Part shown: positions 1 to 7,018 of the stretch, piece by piece
Position numbering within the stretch: the stretch's first letter is position 1
How the letters are laid out: every line of letters begins with the position of its first letter
From: an uncultured Prevotella sp.
GTDB taxonomy: Bacteria; Bacteroidota; Bacteroidia; Bacteroidales; Bacteroidaceae
NCBI GenBank assembly: GCA_902798285.1
Contig: CADBVZ010000004.1
Span: forward strand, 62,001 to 126,000
Reading direction: 5' to 3'
Length of the DNA: 64,000 bases
The notes under the pieces: generated by a model
What the model was told of the DNA's origin: nothing
Seen by the model: the letters and a program-made list of their open reading frames with translations, nothing else
The model's database searches: none
Made by a program: the position numbers and the translations under genes

Positions 1-256
1 CTACGGGCATCATCAAAGGCTCATCGTCCATATACAGGTTAGCCAACTTCACAGTGTCGAGCAGTCCTGCAAAACGGAATTTACCATGTACTACATCACA
101 TGAATCAATGTTCTTCAGTTCCTGATCCTTGATAGTTTTCAGATAGAGTTTACTTCCGTCGAGCGAAGATACAGATGAAGAGCCCTGAATCGAATAGGAC
201 TCAGCGCAGGACGTAAGCGTGGCGATAATTACAATTGCGTAAAGAATCTTGTTCAT
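1..256 (-). CDS. DUF4369-type lipoprotein, N-terminal part (gene runs off the window)
   Basis: An open frame of 85 codons starts at ATG 256 and continues past position 1. It begins MNKILYAIVIIATLTSC, a short lipoprotein signal with lipobox LTSC, so the mature protein should be anchored by Cys17. The following part (SLDGSKLYLKTI, then HGKFRFAG) has the pattern of DUF4369, the N-terminal beta domain found on many Bacteroidetes periplasmic thioredoxin-like proteins. Whether a thioredoxin domain follows cannot be seen because the gene is cut. The DUF4369 assignment rests on pattern recall. Confidence 0.7.
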   Translation of the reverse strand, partial: MNKILYAIVIIATLTSCAESYSIQGSSSVSSLDGSKLYLKTIKDQELKNIDSCDVVHGKFRFAGLLDTVKLANLYMDDEPLMMPV

Positions 257-343
257 AAATCATTCATTTCGTGCAGCAAATGTACAACGATATATTGAAT
301 CAGAAAAAAAAATTTGCGCATTTTAAAACAAATGCGCAATCTT

Positions 344-745
344 TTATAGTTTTTTTGCCTCTTTCTCGAGTTCATGACCAATTCTATGCATAGAATAGAG
401 CTGTAAGATAGCAGCCACCAACAGCACAATAACCCACTTATTGTACACATATTCTATATATATAAGATGGTCGAGTCCCAGAAAATTGCCCATATTGGCA
501 AACATCAAGACACCTGCCACGAGGAAGAGTACATCGCTCAAAAGCATTATCCTGCGCAGACGACGGATGGTGAAATTGCTGCCTTCATAACGCTGCAACA
601 TCTGCATGGAGGCAAAACCAAGGGCACCAACGCTATAAACATAGGGGGCCCAGCTCCATGCCAGCAATGATACGCCAGCCCCGATGGTCATCAGGGTGGC
701 ACCAAGAAGATAAATAATAGTCTGCGTCTTATTCAGTTGCTTCAT
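344..745 (-). CDS. Small four-helix membrane protein, function unknown
   Basis: This codes for 133 aa starting MKQLNKTQTII. A longer reading to 775 adds ten residues inside the upstream gene; the inner ATG at 745 is preferred because Lys/Gln follow and overlap with the neighbour is then only 17 nt. Four hydrophobic stretches are visible (about residues 9-28, 30-48, 66-84 and 98-116) with a charged C-terminal tail (ELEKEAKKL). No enzymatic motif is visible. It follows the DivIC-like gene on the same strand with overlapping ends, so the two are probably co-transcribed and translationally coupled. I do not recognise a named family. Confidence 0.75.
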   Translation of the reverse strand: MKQLNKTQTIIYLLGATLMTIGAGVSLLAWSWAPYVYSVGALGFASMQMLQRYEGSNFTIRRLRRIMLLSDVLFLVAGVLMFANMGNFLGLDHLIYIEYVYNKWVIVLLVAAILQLYSMHRIGHELEKEAKKL

Positions 746-1088
746 GACTCTCGATAGGTTTGGGGGTACGATCATCGTCGCTCAGAATGAAGATATCTTC
801 ATTGTCGGCCTTCATGAAGTAACGCTCACGGGCAATCTTCTCGATGGCTTTAGGATTCCTGTCGAGTTCCTTGATCTGGGCCTGATCACGCTGGAAGTCT
901 GCGTTGTATTTCTCCTTCTCCTCAGTCAGTTCGTTAATGCGATGCAGATTCTTCAGGTGGCTCCACAGACTGTTCTCATCGAGGAACCCCACAAGCAATA
1001 TGCCAGCAATGGTCACCACTGCATATTTGAAGATGGCGGAGTGCCACACCCGCAGTACAAATGCCTTGATCGAACCTAATACTTTCAT
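729..1088 (-). CDS. Septum formation initiator, DivIC/FtsB-like
   Basis: A 119-aa protein starting MKVLGSIKAF at 1088. An upstream ATG-like start at 1109 is rejected because it overlaps the -7 box at 1107-1114. One membrane segment lies near residues 21-37 (YAVVTIAGILLVGFL) and is followed by a coiled coil rich in Glu, Lys and Asn (LHRINELTEEKEKYNADF). A short conserved C-terminal block follows (IEKIARERYFMKADNEDIF). This is the layout of DivIC/FtsB, the bitopic protein that bridges FtsL and FtsQ in the divisome. It is divergent from dnaX across a repeat cassette. Confidence 0.85.
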   Translation of the reverse strand: MKVLGSIKAFVLRVWHSAIFKYAVVTIAGILLVGFLDENSLWSHLKNLHRINELTEEKEKYNADFQRDQAQIKELDRNPKAIEKIARERYFMKADNEDIFILSDDDRTPKPIESHEATE

Positions 1089-1106
1089 AACTTGATTATT
1101 TGGCTG

Positions 1107-1114
1107 CAAAGTTA
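1107..1114 (-). promoter_or_regulatory. -7 box of the divIC-like gene
   Basis: The minus strand reads TAACTTTG, matching the Bacteroidetes -7 consensus TAnnTTTG, 18 nt before the ATG at 1088. There is no TTTG at the usual 19-20 nt upstream. Instead an AATTCGTGCC iteron lies with its TTCG 14 nt upstream. Confidence 0.75.
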
Positions 1115-1122
1115 CGGTTTTT

Positions 1123-1191
1123 TAGGCACGAATTACGCGAATTACGCGATTTTTTTTATTATTTCGTGTTAATTCGTGCAATTCGTGCCTA
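1123..1191. repeat. Divergent-promoter repeat cassette 1 (AATTCGTGN iterons in inverted arms)
   Basis: The ends are a perfect 12-bp inverted repeat (TAGGCACGAATT and its complement). Each arm reads outward as three 9-bp units of the form AATTCGTGN or AATTCGCGN, ending in CC. The cassette fills the space between the -7 boxes of the divergent divIC-like gene and dnaX, 8 nt from each. A second cassette at 12578-12659 shares the 20-mer GGCACGAATTACGCGAATTA. Confidence 0.85.
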
Positions 1192-1199
1192 ATTTTCAC

Positions 1200-1207
1200 T
1201 ATCTTTG
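1200..1207 (+). promoter_or_regulatory. -7 box of dnaX
   Basis: TATCTTTG matches TAnnTTTG and is followed by CAC. The ATG at 1232 is 24 nt downstream. This box supports that start over an in-frame codon at 1205, which would overlap the box. The TTCG of the cassette iteron is 14 nt upstream. Confidence 0.75.
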
Positions 1208-1231
1208 CACCACGAAATCAAATTTAGCATT

Positions 1232-3067
1232 ATGGAATATATCGTTTCGGCCAGGAAATACCGTCCGTTGACCTTCGACACCGTCGTGGGTCAGGCGGCA
1301 TTGACCACGACGCTGAAGAATGCCGTAAAGAGCGGAAAACTGGCGCATGCCTACCTGTTCTGCGGCCCCAGAGGCGTGGGAAAAACCACCTGTGCACGTA
1401 TCTTTGCCAAGGCTATCAACTGCCAGAATCCAACAGCTGAAGGTGAGGCCTGCAATGAATGTGAGTCGTGCCAGTCGTTCAACGAACAGCGTTCGCTCAA
1501 TATCTTTGAGCTCGATGCTGCCTCCAACAACTCGGTGGAGCACATCAAGACGCTGATGGAACAGACACGTATCCCACCGCAGTTGGGCAAGTATAAGGTC
1601 TTTATCATTGACGAGGTGCATATGCTCTCCACCGCTGCCTTCAACGCATTCCTGAAGACACTTGAGGAGCCACCTGCACACGTTATCTTTATTCTCGCCA
1701 CCACTGAGAAGCATAAGATCCTGCCCACCATTCTGAGCCGTTGCCAGATCTACGATTTCGAACGTATGACCATCCGCAACACCATCGATCACCTGAAGCA
1801 TGTGGCCCAGCAAGAGGGTATCACCTGCGAGGAACAGGCTCTGGCTGTGATTGCCGAGAAAGCTGATGGTGGTATGCGCGATGCCCTCTCCATCTTCGAC
1901 CAGGCAGCATCGTTCTGTCAGGGCAACATCACCTACGACAAAGTGATCGAGGATCTCAACGTACTCGACTCCGAGAACTACTTCCAGATCATCGACCTCT
2001 CTATTAATAATAAGGTGAGCGACATCATGGTGCTGCTCAACACGATTATCAACAAGGGATTCGATGGAGGACTCCTGATTCAGGGACTTGCCAAACACGT
2101 TCGCAATGTGCTCATGGCGAAGGATCCACAGACACTCCCCCTCCTCGAGGTGAGCGATCAGCAGCGCCAGCGCTATGCCGAGCAAGCCAAGAAGGCCGAC
2201 ACCCGCTTCCTTTATCAGGCTCTGCGCCTGATGAACCAGTGCGACATCAACTACCGCCAGTCGAGTAACAAGCGCCTGCTGGTAGAGCTCACGCTGATAG
2301 AGGTGGCTCAGATCACTCAGCCTGACGATGGTGCCAGCGCGGGGCGCCGCCCCAAGAGATTAAAATCCCTGTTTAAGAAACTGATACAGCAGTCTCAGCC
2401 CAAGACAGTGGCCCCACAGGTAGCCACGGCTAAGACTGTTGCATCAACCCCAGCATCCCCAAAGATCCAGGCTTCTCAAGAGACCAAAACAGCCCAAGAG
2501 CCAAAAACTTCTCAAGAGCCCCAAACCACTCAGGAGCCTCAAGCAACTCAAAAGCCTCAGGCATCCCCCGCCAAGCCAGCTACACCAGGTGTGAAGCTGG
2601 GAGGCATCGGCTTCTCATGGAACAGGCTCCGCAATCAGGGCAAGCCCTCTAAGATCAACAGCATCCCAAACTCCATCTCTCATGCTATAGAACAGCAGAC
2701 GGATGCTGCCTTCACACAAGAAGACCTCGAGCTGCAATGGATGTCGATGTGTGTACGCATGCCACAGGAATACCAAGGCATCGCTACCAGAATGAAAAAC
2801 ATGAACCCAGTCATTGTAGAATCTCCCCAGATAGAGGTCATTGTGGATAATGATCTTATCAAGCAGGAGATGGAGGACTTCAAGGGTCGTATTGTGAGCA
2901 CCCTGAAGGCGAGTCTCCATAATAACAACATTACCCTCAGCATACGAGTTGCCAAGCAGAAGGAACGCGTGAAAATCATGACCCGCCGTGAGCAGTTCGA
3001 TATGATGAGAGAAAAAAATCCTGCCGTAGAAGCTCTACGACAGGCATTCGATTTAGAATTGGCCTAA
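1232..3067 (+). CDS. dnaX: DNA polymerase III subunits gamma/tau
   Basis: A 611-aa clamp-loader ATPase that loads the sliding clamp onto DNA. It starts MEYIVSARKYRPLTFDTVVGQ-like at 1232. The P-loop GPRGVGKT is at residues 45-52, the zinc-binding cysteines at 64, 74, 77 and 80, Walker B DEVH at 127-130, and the sensor region ends in the SRC arginine finger near 169-171. After about residue 400 comes a Pro/Gln/Thr-rich linker with repeated Q(E/K)P units, then a C-terminal tau-like region. The linker repeats are unusually regular. It is transcribed alone from 1200-1207 and ends convergent with a response regulator gene. Confidence 0.96.
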   Translation: MEYIVSARKYRPLTFDTVVGQAALTTTLKNAVKSGKLAHAYLFCGPRGVGKTTCARIFAKAINCQNPTAEGEACNECESCQSFNEQRSLNIFELDAASNNSVEHIKTLMEQTRIPPQLGKYKVFIIDEVHMLSTAAFNAFLKTLEEPPAHVIFILATTEKHKILPTILSRCQIYDFERMTIRNTIDHLKHVAQQEGITCEEQALAVIAEKADGGMRDALSIFDQAASFCQGNITYDKVIEDLNVLDSENYFQIIDLSINNKVSDIMVLLNTIINKGFDGGLLIQGLAKHVRNVLMAKDPQTLPLLEVSDQQRQRYAEQAKKADTRFLYQALRLMNQCDINYRQSSNKRLLVELTLIEVAQITQPDDGASAGRRPKRLKSLFKKLIQQSQPKTVAPQVATAKTVASTPASPKIQASQETKTAQEPKTSQEPQTTQEPQATQKPQASPAKPATPGVKLGGIGFSWNRLRNQGKPSKINSIPNSISHAIEQQTDAAFTQEDLELQWMSMCVRMPQEYQGIATRMKNMNPVIVESPQIEVIVDNDLIKQEMEDFKGRIVSTLKASLHNNNITLSIRVAKQKERVKIMTRREQFDMMREKNPAVEALRQAFDLELA

Positions 3068-3083
3068 CCCTTCCAGGTTAGGC
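3062..3083. terminator. Hairpin between convergent dnaX and response regulator
   Basis: A perfect 8-bp stem (GCCTAACC/GGTTAGGC) with a 6-nt loop overlaps the dnaX stop codon. It lacks a long T run, so it may be a weak bidirectional terminator. Confidence 0.55.
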
Positions 3084-3092
3084 ATTCAATCC

Positions 3093-3449
3093 TTATTCTC
3101 CTAAGATACGCTTGATGGTGGCCAGACAGAGGTCACTGCTTACAGGTTTCGACAGGAAGTCGTTACAACCTGCTTCCAAAGCTGTGGTACGATCACTGTC
3201 GAAAGCGTTGGCTGTGAGAGCCACAATCGGCAGTTCCTTATTCGTCTCACGAATCTTTATCGTTGCCTCAATACCGTCCATGATAGGCATCTTGATATCC
3301 ATCAGAACCAGGTCGTAATCTCCAGTTGCCGCCATATCAACAGCCTCCTGACCGTTCTTAGCACGATCAAACGTATAGCCCTTCTTCAGGATGTATGACA
3401 TCAGGATGAAGTTGCTGTCATTGTCTTCTGCTACTAAAATCTTTTTCAT
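3093..3449 (-). CDS. Stand-alone receiver-domain response regulator
   Basis: A 118-aa protein consisting of a single CheY-like receiver domain with no output domain. The acidic pair is E8/D9, the phospho-accepting aspartate is D51 (LVLMDIKMP), the switch threonine is T79 and the conserved lysine is K101 (SKPVS). It is last in a minus-strand run behind an MFS sugar porter (29-nt gap) and a histidine kinase. It most likely receives phosphate from that kinase and acts by protein contact. The kinase pairing is inferred from position. Confidence 0.92.
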   Translation of the reverse strand: MKKILVAEDNDSNFILMSYILKKGYTFDRAKNGQEAVDMAATGDYDLVLMDIKMPIMDGIEATIKIRETNKELPIVALTANAFDSDRTTALEAGCNDFLSKPVSSDLCLATIKRILGE

Positions 3450-3478
3450 ATCTTCAGAATATTAATATTATACCTTAT

Positions 3479-4960
3479 TTACTTTTGTGCAAGCTTATCT
3501 TTCCACATCTTACTCATATCCTCAAGTGTCTTACCCTTGGTCTCAGGAACCAGTCGCCATACGAACAGGGCAGCAATCACACAGATGATGCCATAGAGGC
3601 CGTAGGTGAACCAGTGGCCAAAGTCATCGCCCTCAGTCAGGTGCATATTGAACATAGGCACGAACGAGCTTGACACGATGAAGTTCGAGATCCACTGGAA
3701 GGCCACAGCGATAGCCACAGCACCGCCACGGATGGTGTTGGGGAATATCTCAGCAATGAGCACCCAGGTAATGGGGCCCCAAGAGAACATGAACGAGGCA
3801 GAATAGAGCAACAGCGAAGCAGCCGTTACCAGTGCCAAACTATCGTTGCCGAAGGTTACTGCCACACCAAAGGCACCCAGGGCCATACCCAGCGAACCAC
3901 TGATGAGCAGAGGCTTACGACCCAGCTTCTCTACTGTAAACACAGCAACAAGTGTGAATGAGATATTGATGATACCCATGAATACGGTCAGCATCATCGG
4001 ATCGTCCATACCCATGTCGCCAAAGATACGTGGAGCATAGTACAGCACAGCGTTGATACCCACAGCCTGCTGGAATACTGAAAGCATGATACCTACGAAA
4101 ATACAGAGAGCACCATAGGTCATCAGCTTCTCCGTCTTTACCACCATGGTTTCCTTGATATCCTGCAGAATCTCAGCAGCCTTCGTGCTACCGTTAATCT
4201 TGGCGAGGATGCCTTCTGCCTTCTTGTCCTGACCCACACTTACGAGGTAACGTGGCGTCTCAGGCACGAAGCAGATCAACAGGGCAAAGAGTCCTGCAGG
4301 CACAGCCTCACTACCGAACATATAGCGCCAACCTGTTGTCACTGTCCACTGGGCAGCGGGGTTGATGGCAGCCAGTCCCTTACCCATCTCCTCTACGAGT
4401 GGCTGGATGTGGTCGCCCAGGATGAAGAAGTTCACGAAGTAAACCACCAGCTGACCAAAGATAATGGCAAACTGGTTCCAGCTTACCAACATACCACGGA
4501 TGTTCGAGGGAGCTACCTCGCCAATGTACATGGGGCAGATAGCAGAAGCCAGACCCACGCCGATACCACCGATCACGCGGTAGATGTTAAACATTATCAG
4601 CAATGAATAGGTGGGAGTGCCATGCTCAAAGAACATGAATTCGGGCTCCATAGATCCGAGTGCTGAAATGAAGAACAGCAAACCGGCTATGATCAGCGAC
4701 TTCTTTCGGCCCAGGTTGGTAGCCAGATAGCCCGAGAGGGCTGAGCCGATAATACATCCGATGAGAGCAGAGGCCGATGTAAAGCCGTGCCATCCGTCGG
4801 TGTAAGCAAAGTCCTTCGCTTCCATGAAAAAAGCCTGCAATCCCTTTTCTGCGCCGGATATGACAGCGGTGTCATATCCGAACAACAAGCCGCCAAGCAC
4901 AGCGACCATCACAATTGAAATCAGGTAGCTCTTACTACCCTGTTCTGTTGGTTGACTCAT
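3479..4960 (-). CDS. MFS sugar porter, XylE-like sugar:H+ symporter
   Basis: A 493-aa inner-membrane transporter with about 12 helices. Sugar-porter family marks are all present: LGRKKS after helix 2, PETPRYL in the central loop, QQAVGINAVLYYAP at helix 7, GRKP after helix 8 and PETKGKTLE at the C-terminus. These define the family that includes XylE (xylose) and GLUT-like transporters. The substrate cannot be read from sequence. The divergent arabinofuranosidase gene suggests a pentose such as arabinose or xylose. It lies between a sensor kinase (60-nt gap) and a single-domain response regulator, probably in one operon. Confidence 0.92.
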   Translation of the reverse strand: MSQPTEQGSKSYLISIVMVAVLGGLLFGYDTAVISGAEKGLQAFFMEAKDFAYTDGWHGFTSASALIGCIIGSALSGYLATNLGRKKSLIIAGLLFFISALGSMEPEFMFFEHGTPTYSLLIMFNIYRVIGGIGVGLASAICPMYIGEVAPSNIRGMLVSWNQFAIIFGQLVVYFVNFFILGDHIQPLVEEMGKGLAAINPAAQWTVTTGWRYMFGSEAVPAGLFALLICFVPETPRYLVSVGQDKKAEGILAKINGSTKAAEILQDIKETMVVKTEKLMTYGALCIFVGIMLSVFQQAVGINAVLYYAPRIFGDMGMDDPMMLTVFMGIINISFTLVAVFTVEKLGRKPLLISGSLGMALGAFGVAVTFGNDSLALVTAASLLLYSASFMFSWGPITWVLIAEIFPNTIRGGAVAIAVAFQWISNFIVSSSFVPMFNMHLTEGDDFGHWFTYGLYGIICVIAALFVWRLVPETKGKTLEDMSKMWKDKLAQK

Positions 4961-5020
4961 TTTTACTTAAAGTTTTTGTTTTTGTTTATTATTGATTTTA
5001 TTATTTTCAATTCTCAATTT

Positions 5021-6859
5021 TCAATTCTTAACTCTTTCCACCGGCAGTCCCAGTTCAAAGGTCGTACCTTTCTCTGAGGTTTCCACGAGTCTTAGCGAAC
5101 CACCCAGTTTCTGAGCTGTTTCCCAGCAGTAAGCCAAGCCCAGTCCTAAGCCTTCCTTAAACTCGTCGGCCTTCACCCATCGCTGGAAGATGGTGCCTAC
5201 CTTGTCCGAGGGAATACCACATCCTGTGTCCTCCACGGTGAAGAACATCATCTTCCTGTTCTTCTCTTTTTCCGTGCGTACCTTTAATATAATATGTCCC
5301 TCTTCGGTAAATTTCACTGAGTTCTCCAGTATATTGCCCAGCATCTGCAACAAGCTGTCGCCATGGGTATATAGCATCTTGTCGCCTCCTGTCTGGTCGT
5401 CGAGCGATACTTTGATTCTGTTCGGATCCACATCAGGCATGTCAGCGATAGCCTTCTGGCATATCTCCAGGCCGTCAGTCATATCTACCTCACTCAGCAG
5501 GTCCTTCGTGCTGTCATTAGCCAAAGCCAGCATCTTGTTCACCAGCGATGTAATCTGTCGGGTGCTGTTACCTATGGTATTCGATATGGCCTTACGTTCT
5601 GTATCTCCCATATCCGAGCCTTGATCGGCCAGCACCTGGGTAAAGCCGTTGATGATGTTCAGTGGCGTACGTATCTCGTGACTCACGTTTCTGATGAATT
5701 CCGTCTTCATCTCGTCGGCAGCTGCCACGTGCTTGTAGGCAGCCCTCAGCTCTTCGTTCTTAGCTATCAGTCGCTTCGAGAACTTTCGGCGTATCAGGAT
5801 ATTGCGATGCAGCAGTATGATGGCGAGTATGAGTAATACCATGGCACCTACCAGCACGTAGTTCATCAGTCGGCCCATCTTATGGCTGCGCCTCATCAGT
5901 TCCATCTCCTCCTCTAAACGATCTATGTTCTCGGCTATCATCAGGCCCGTTATCGAGTCGCGCTTGTGCATCAACTCACGCTGGGTCAGGAATGCCTTGT
6001 CGTCAGCGCCTATGTAGCGGTATATGTCGCACTTCAGCAGGTATTGCTCCTTCAGGTTATTCAGCGAGTCGGCCTCAGCCAGCGCCTGCGTCGAACCTTT
6101 CTCCAGCAGCGTCTGGTAGATGCGGGCATAAGGCGTAAACAGATCGCCCGATGGCACTTTATTCATCTTTTCAGCCTCGTCCATCTTGGCGATACACTGG
6201 CGGAAGGCGTCGAAGTTCTTCTGTTTGAATCTCACGATGGCCCGGATGGCATAGACATCCGCCAGACAACGATAGTAGTTCCATGAGCCCTTGTTTTTCT
6301 CCAGTTCTTCCTCCGTTACGTCGAGCCAGTGCAGCGTCTGCTTCAGACTATTATTCAAATGTACGTGGGCAATGGCCAGATAAATGAATGCCAGCCCGTC
6401 TACCTCAAACGACGTGCCTTTGATCTGCTCTGCCGACTTCAGGAACTCTGCCTCGGCGCCAGGTATATTGCCACAGGTATTATATACGTGGCCCATCATG
6501 TTCGAAATGAAGTATTGCCCCTCCTCAGCGTATGGTCCGCTCATGATGTCGGCCTTCAGGCCCTGGGCTATATGGTAGGCCGATGAAATGTTCATCTTGC
6601 CCAGACTGTACATAATACCGCAAACCCATGAAGAACTGGCTTCGAGCATGTCGCCGTCCTCCTTGACATGAGCCAGATAAGCCATACAGGCATCATAAAC
6701 CACCTGTTGTGAGTCCTGCTTACACGACGCCCACATGGCCTCTCTCAGTCGGATATGCTCGGCTGAGTCCTTGCAATGGGGTTGCTGTGCCAACACTTTT
6801 GGTGCTGTCAGCAAAGCCGCTACTATAAGCAAAGCCCTTACCCAATGGTTGATGGCCAT
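5021..6859 (-). CDS. TPR-type sensor histidine kinase
   Basis: A 612-aa membrane kinase starting MAINHWVRALL at 6859; a GTG two codons upstream is less likely. The signal peptide ends near VLAQ. A periplasmic region of about 300 residues has TPR-like helical repeats, followed by one membrane segment (VLVGAMVLLILAIILL). The HisKA H-box is SHEIRTPLN, the N-box is near ENSVKF, G1 is EDTGCGIP and G2 is GLGLGLAYC. There is no fused receiver or DNA-binding domain, unlike the hybrid sensors usual in glycan loci. The nearest receiver is the stand-alone regulator two genes downstream. The signal is unknown. Confidence 0.92.
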   Translation of the reverse strand: MAINHWVRALLIVAALLTAPKVLAQQPHCKDSAEHIRLREAMWASCKQDSQQVVYDACMAYLAHVKEDGDMLEASSSWVCGIMYSLGKMNISSAYHIAQGLKADIMSGPYAEEGQYFISNMMGHVYNTCGNIPGAEAEFLKSAEQIKGTSFEVDGLAFIYLAIAHVHLNNSLKQTLHWLDVTEEELEKNKGSWNYYRCLADVYAIRAIVRFKQKNFDAFRQCIAKMDEAEKMNKVPSGDLFTPYARIYQTLLEKGSTQALAEADSLNNLKEQYLLKCDIYRYIGADDKAFLTQRELMHKRDSITGLMIAENIDRLEEEMELMRRSHKMGRLMNYVLVGAMVLLILAIILLHRNILIRRKFSKRLIAKNEELRAAYKHVAAADEMKTEFIRNVSHEIRTPLNIINGFTQVLADQGSDMGDTERKAISNTIGNSTRQITSLVNKMLALANDSTKDLLSEVDMTDGLEICQKAIADMPDVDPNRIKVSLDDQTGGDKMLYTHGDSLLQMLGNILENSVKFTEEGHIILKVRTEKEKNRKMMFFTVEDTGCGIPSDKVGTIFQRWVKADEFKEGLGLGLAYCWETAQKLGGSLRLVETSEKGTTFELGLPVERVKN

Positions 6860-6887
6860 ATACACAGGTTCTTAGAAAAATTCTCTG

Positions 6888-6919
6888 CAAAGATATGTTT
6901 TTTCCTCGAAACCGCCAAA
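6888..6919 (-). promoter_or_regulatory. Promoter of the histidine kinase operon
   Basis: The minus strand reads TTTG, 20 nt spacer, TATCTTTG: a full -33/-7 match to the Bacteroidetes consensus. It lies about 28 nt before the ATG at 6859. Confidence 0.8.
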
Positions 6920-6980
6920 CAATTTACTGACTATTAAGTTATTTTATAGAGTAATTTTTCCCCATCTCGGTTTTTTTGTG

Positions 6981-6988
6981 TACTTTTG
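6981..6988 (+). promoter_or_regulatory. -7 box of the GH51 gene
   Basis: TACTTTTG lies 30 nt before the ATG at 7019. A TTTC at 20 nt upstream is an imperfect -33. The promoter is divergent from the kinase promoter about 60 bp away, so shared regulation is possible. Confidence 0.65.
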
Positions 6989-7018
6989 TCCCCAGAAAGT
7001 TACTAAAAACTAATAAGA

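Noticed and set aside
1199-2185. 328-codon open frame on the minus strand opposite dnaX
   Set aside because: It lies wholly within dnaX, which has full catalytic motifs and a promoter; the antisense frame has no family pattern and reflects codon bias.
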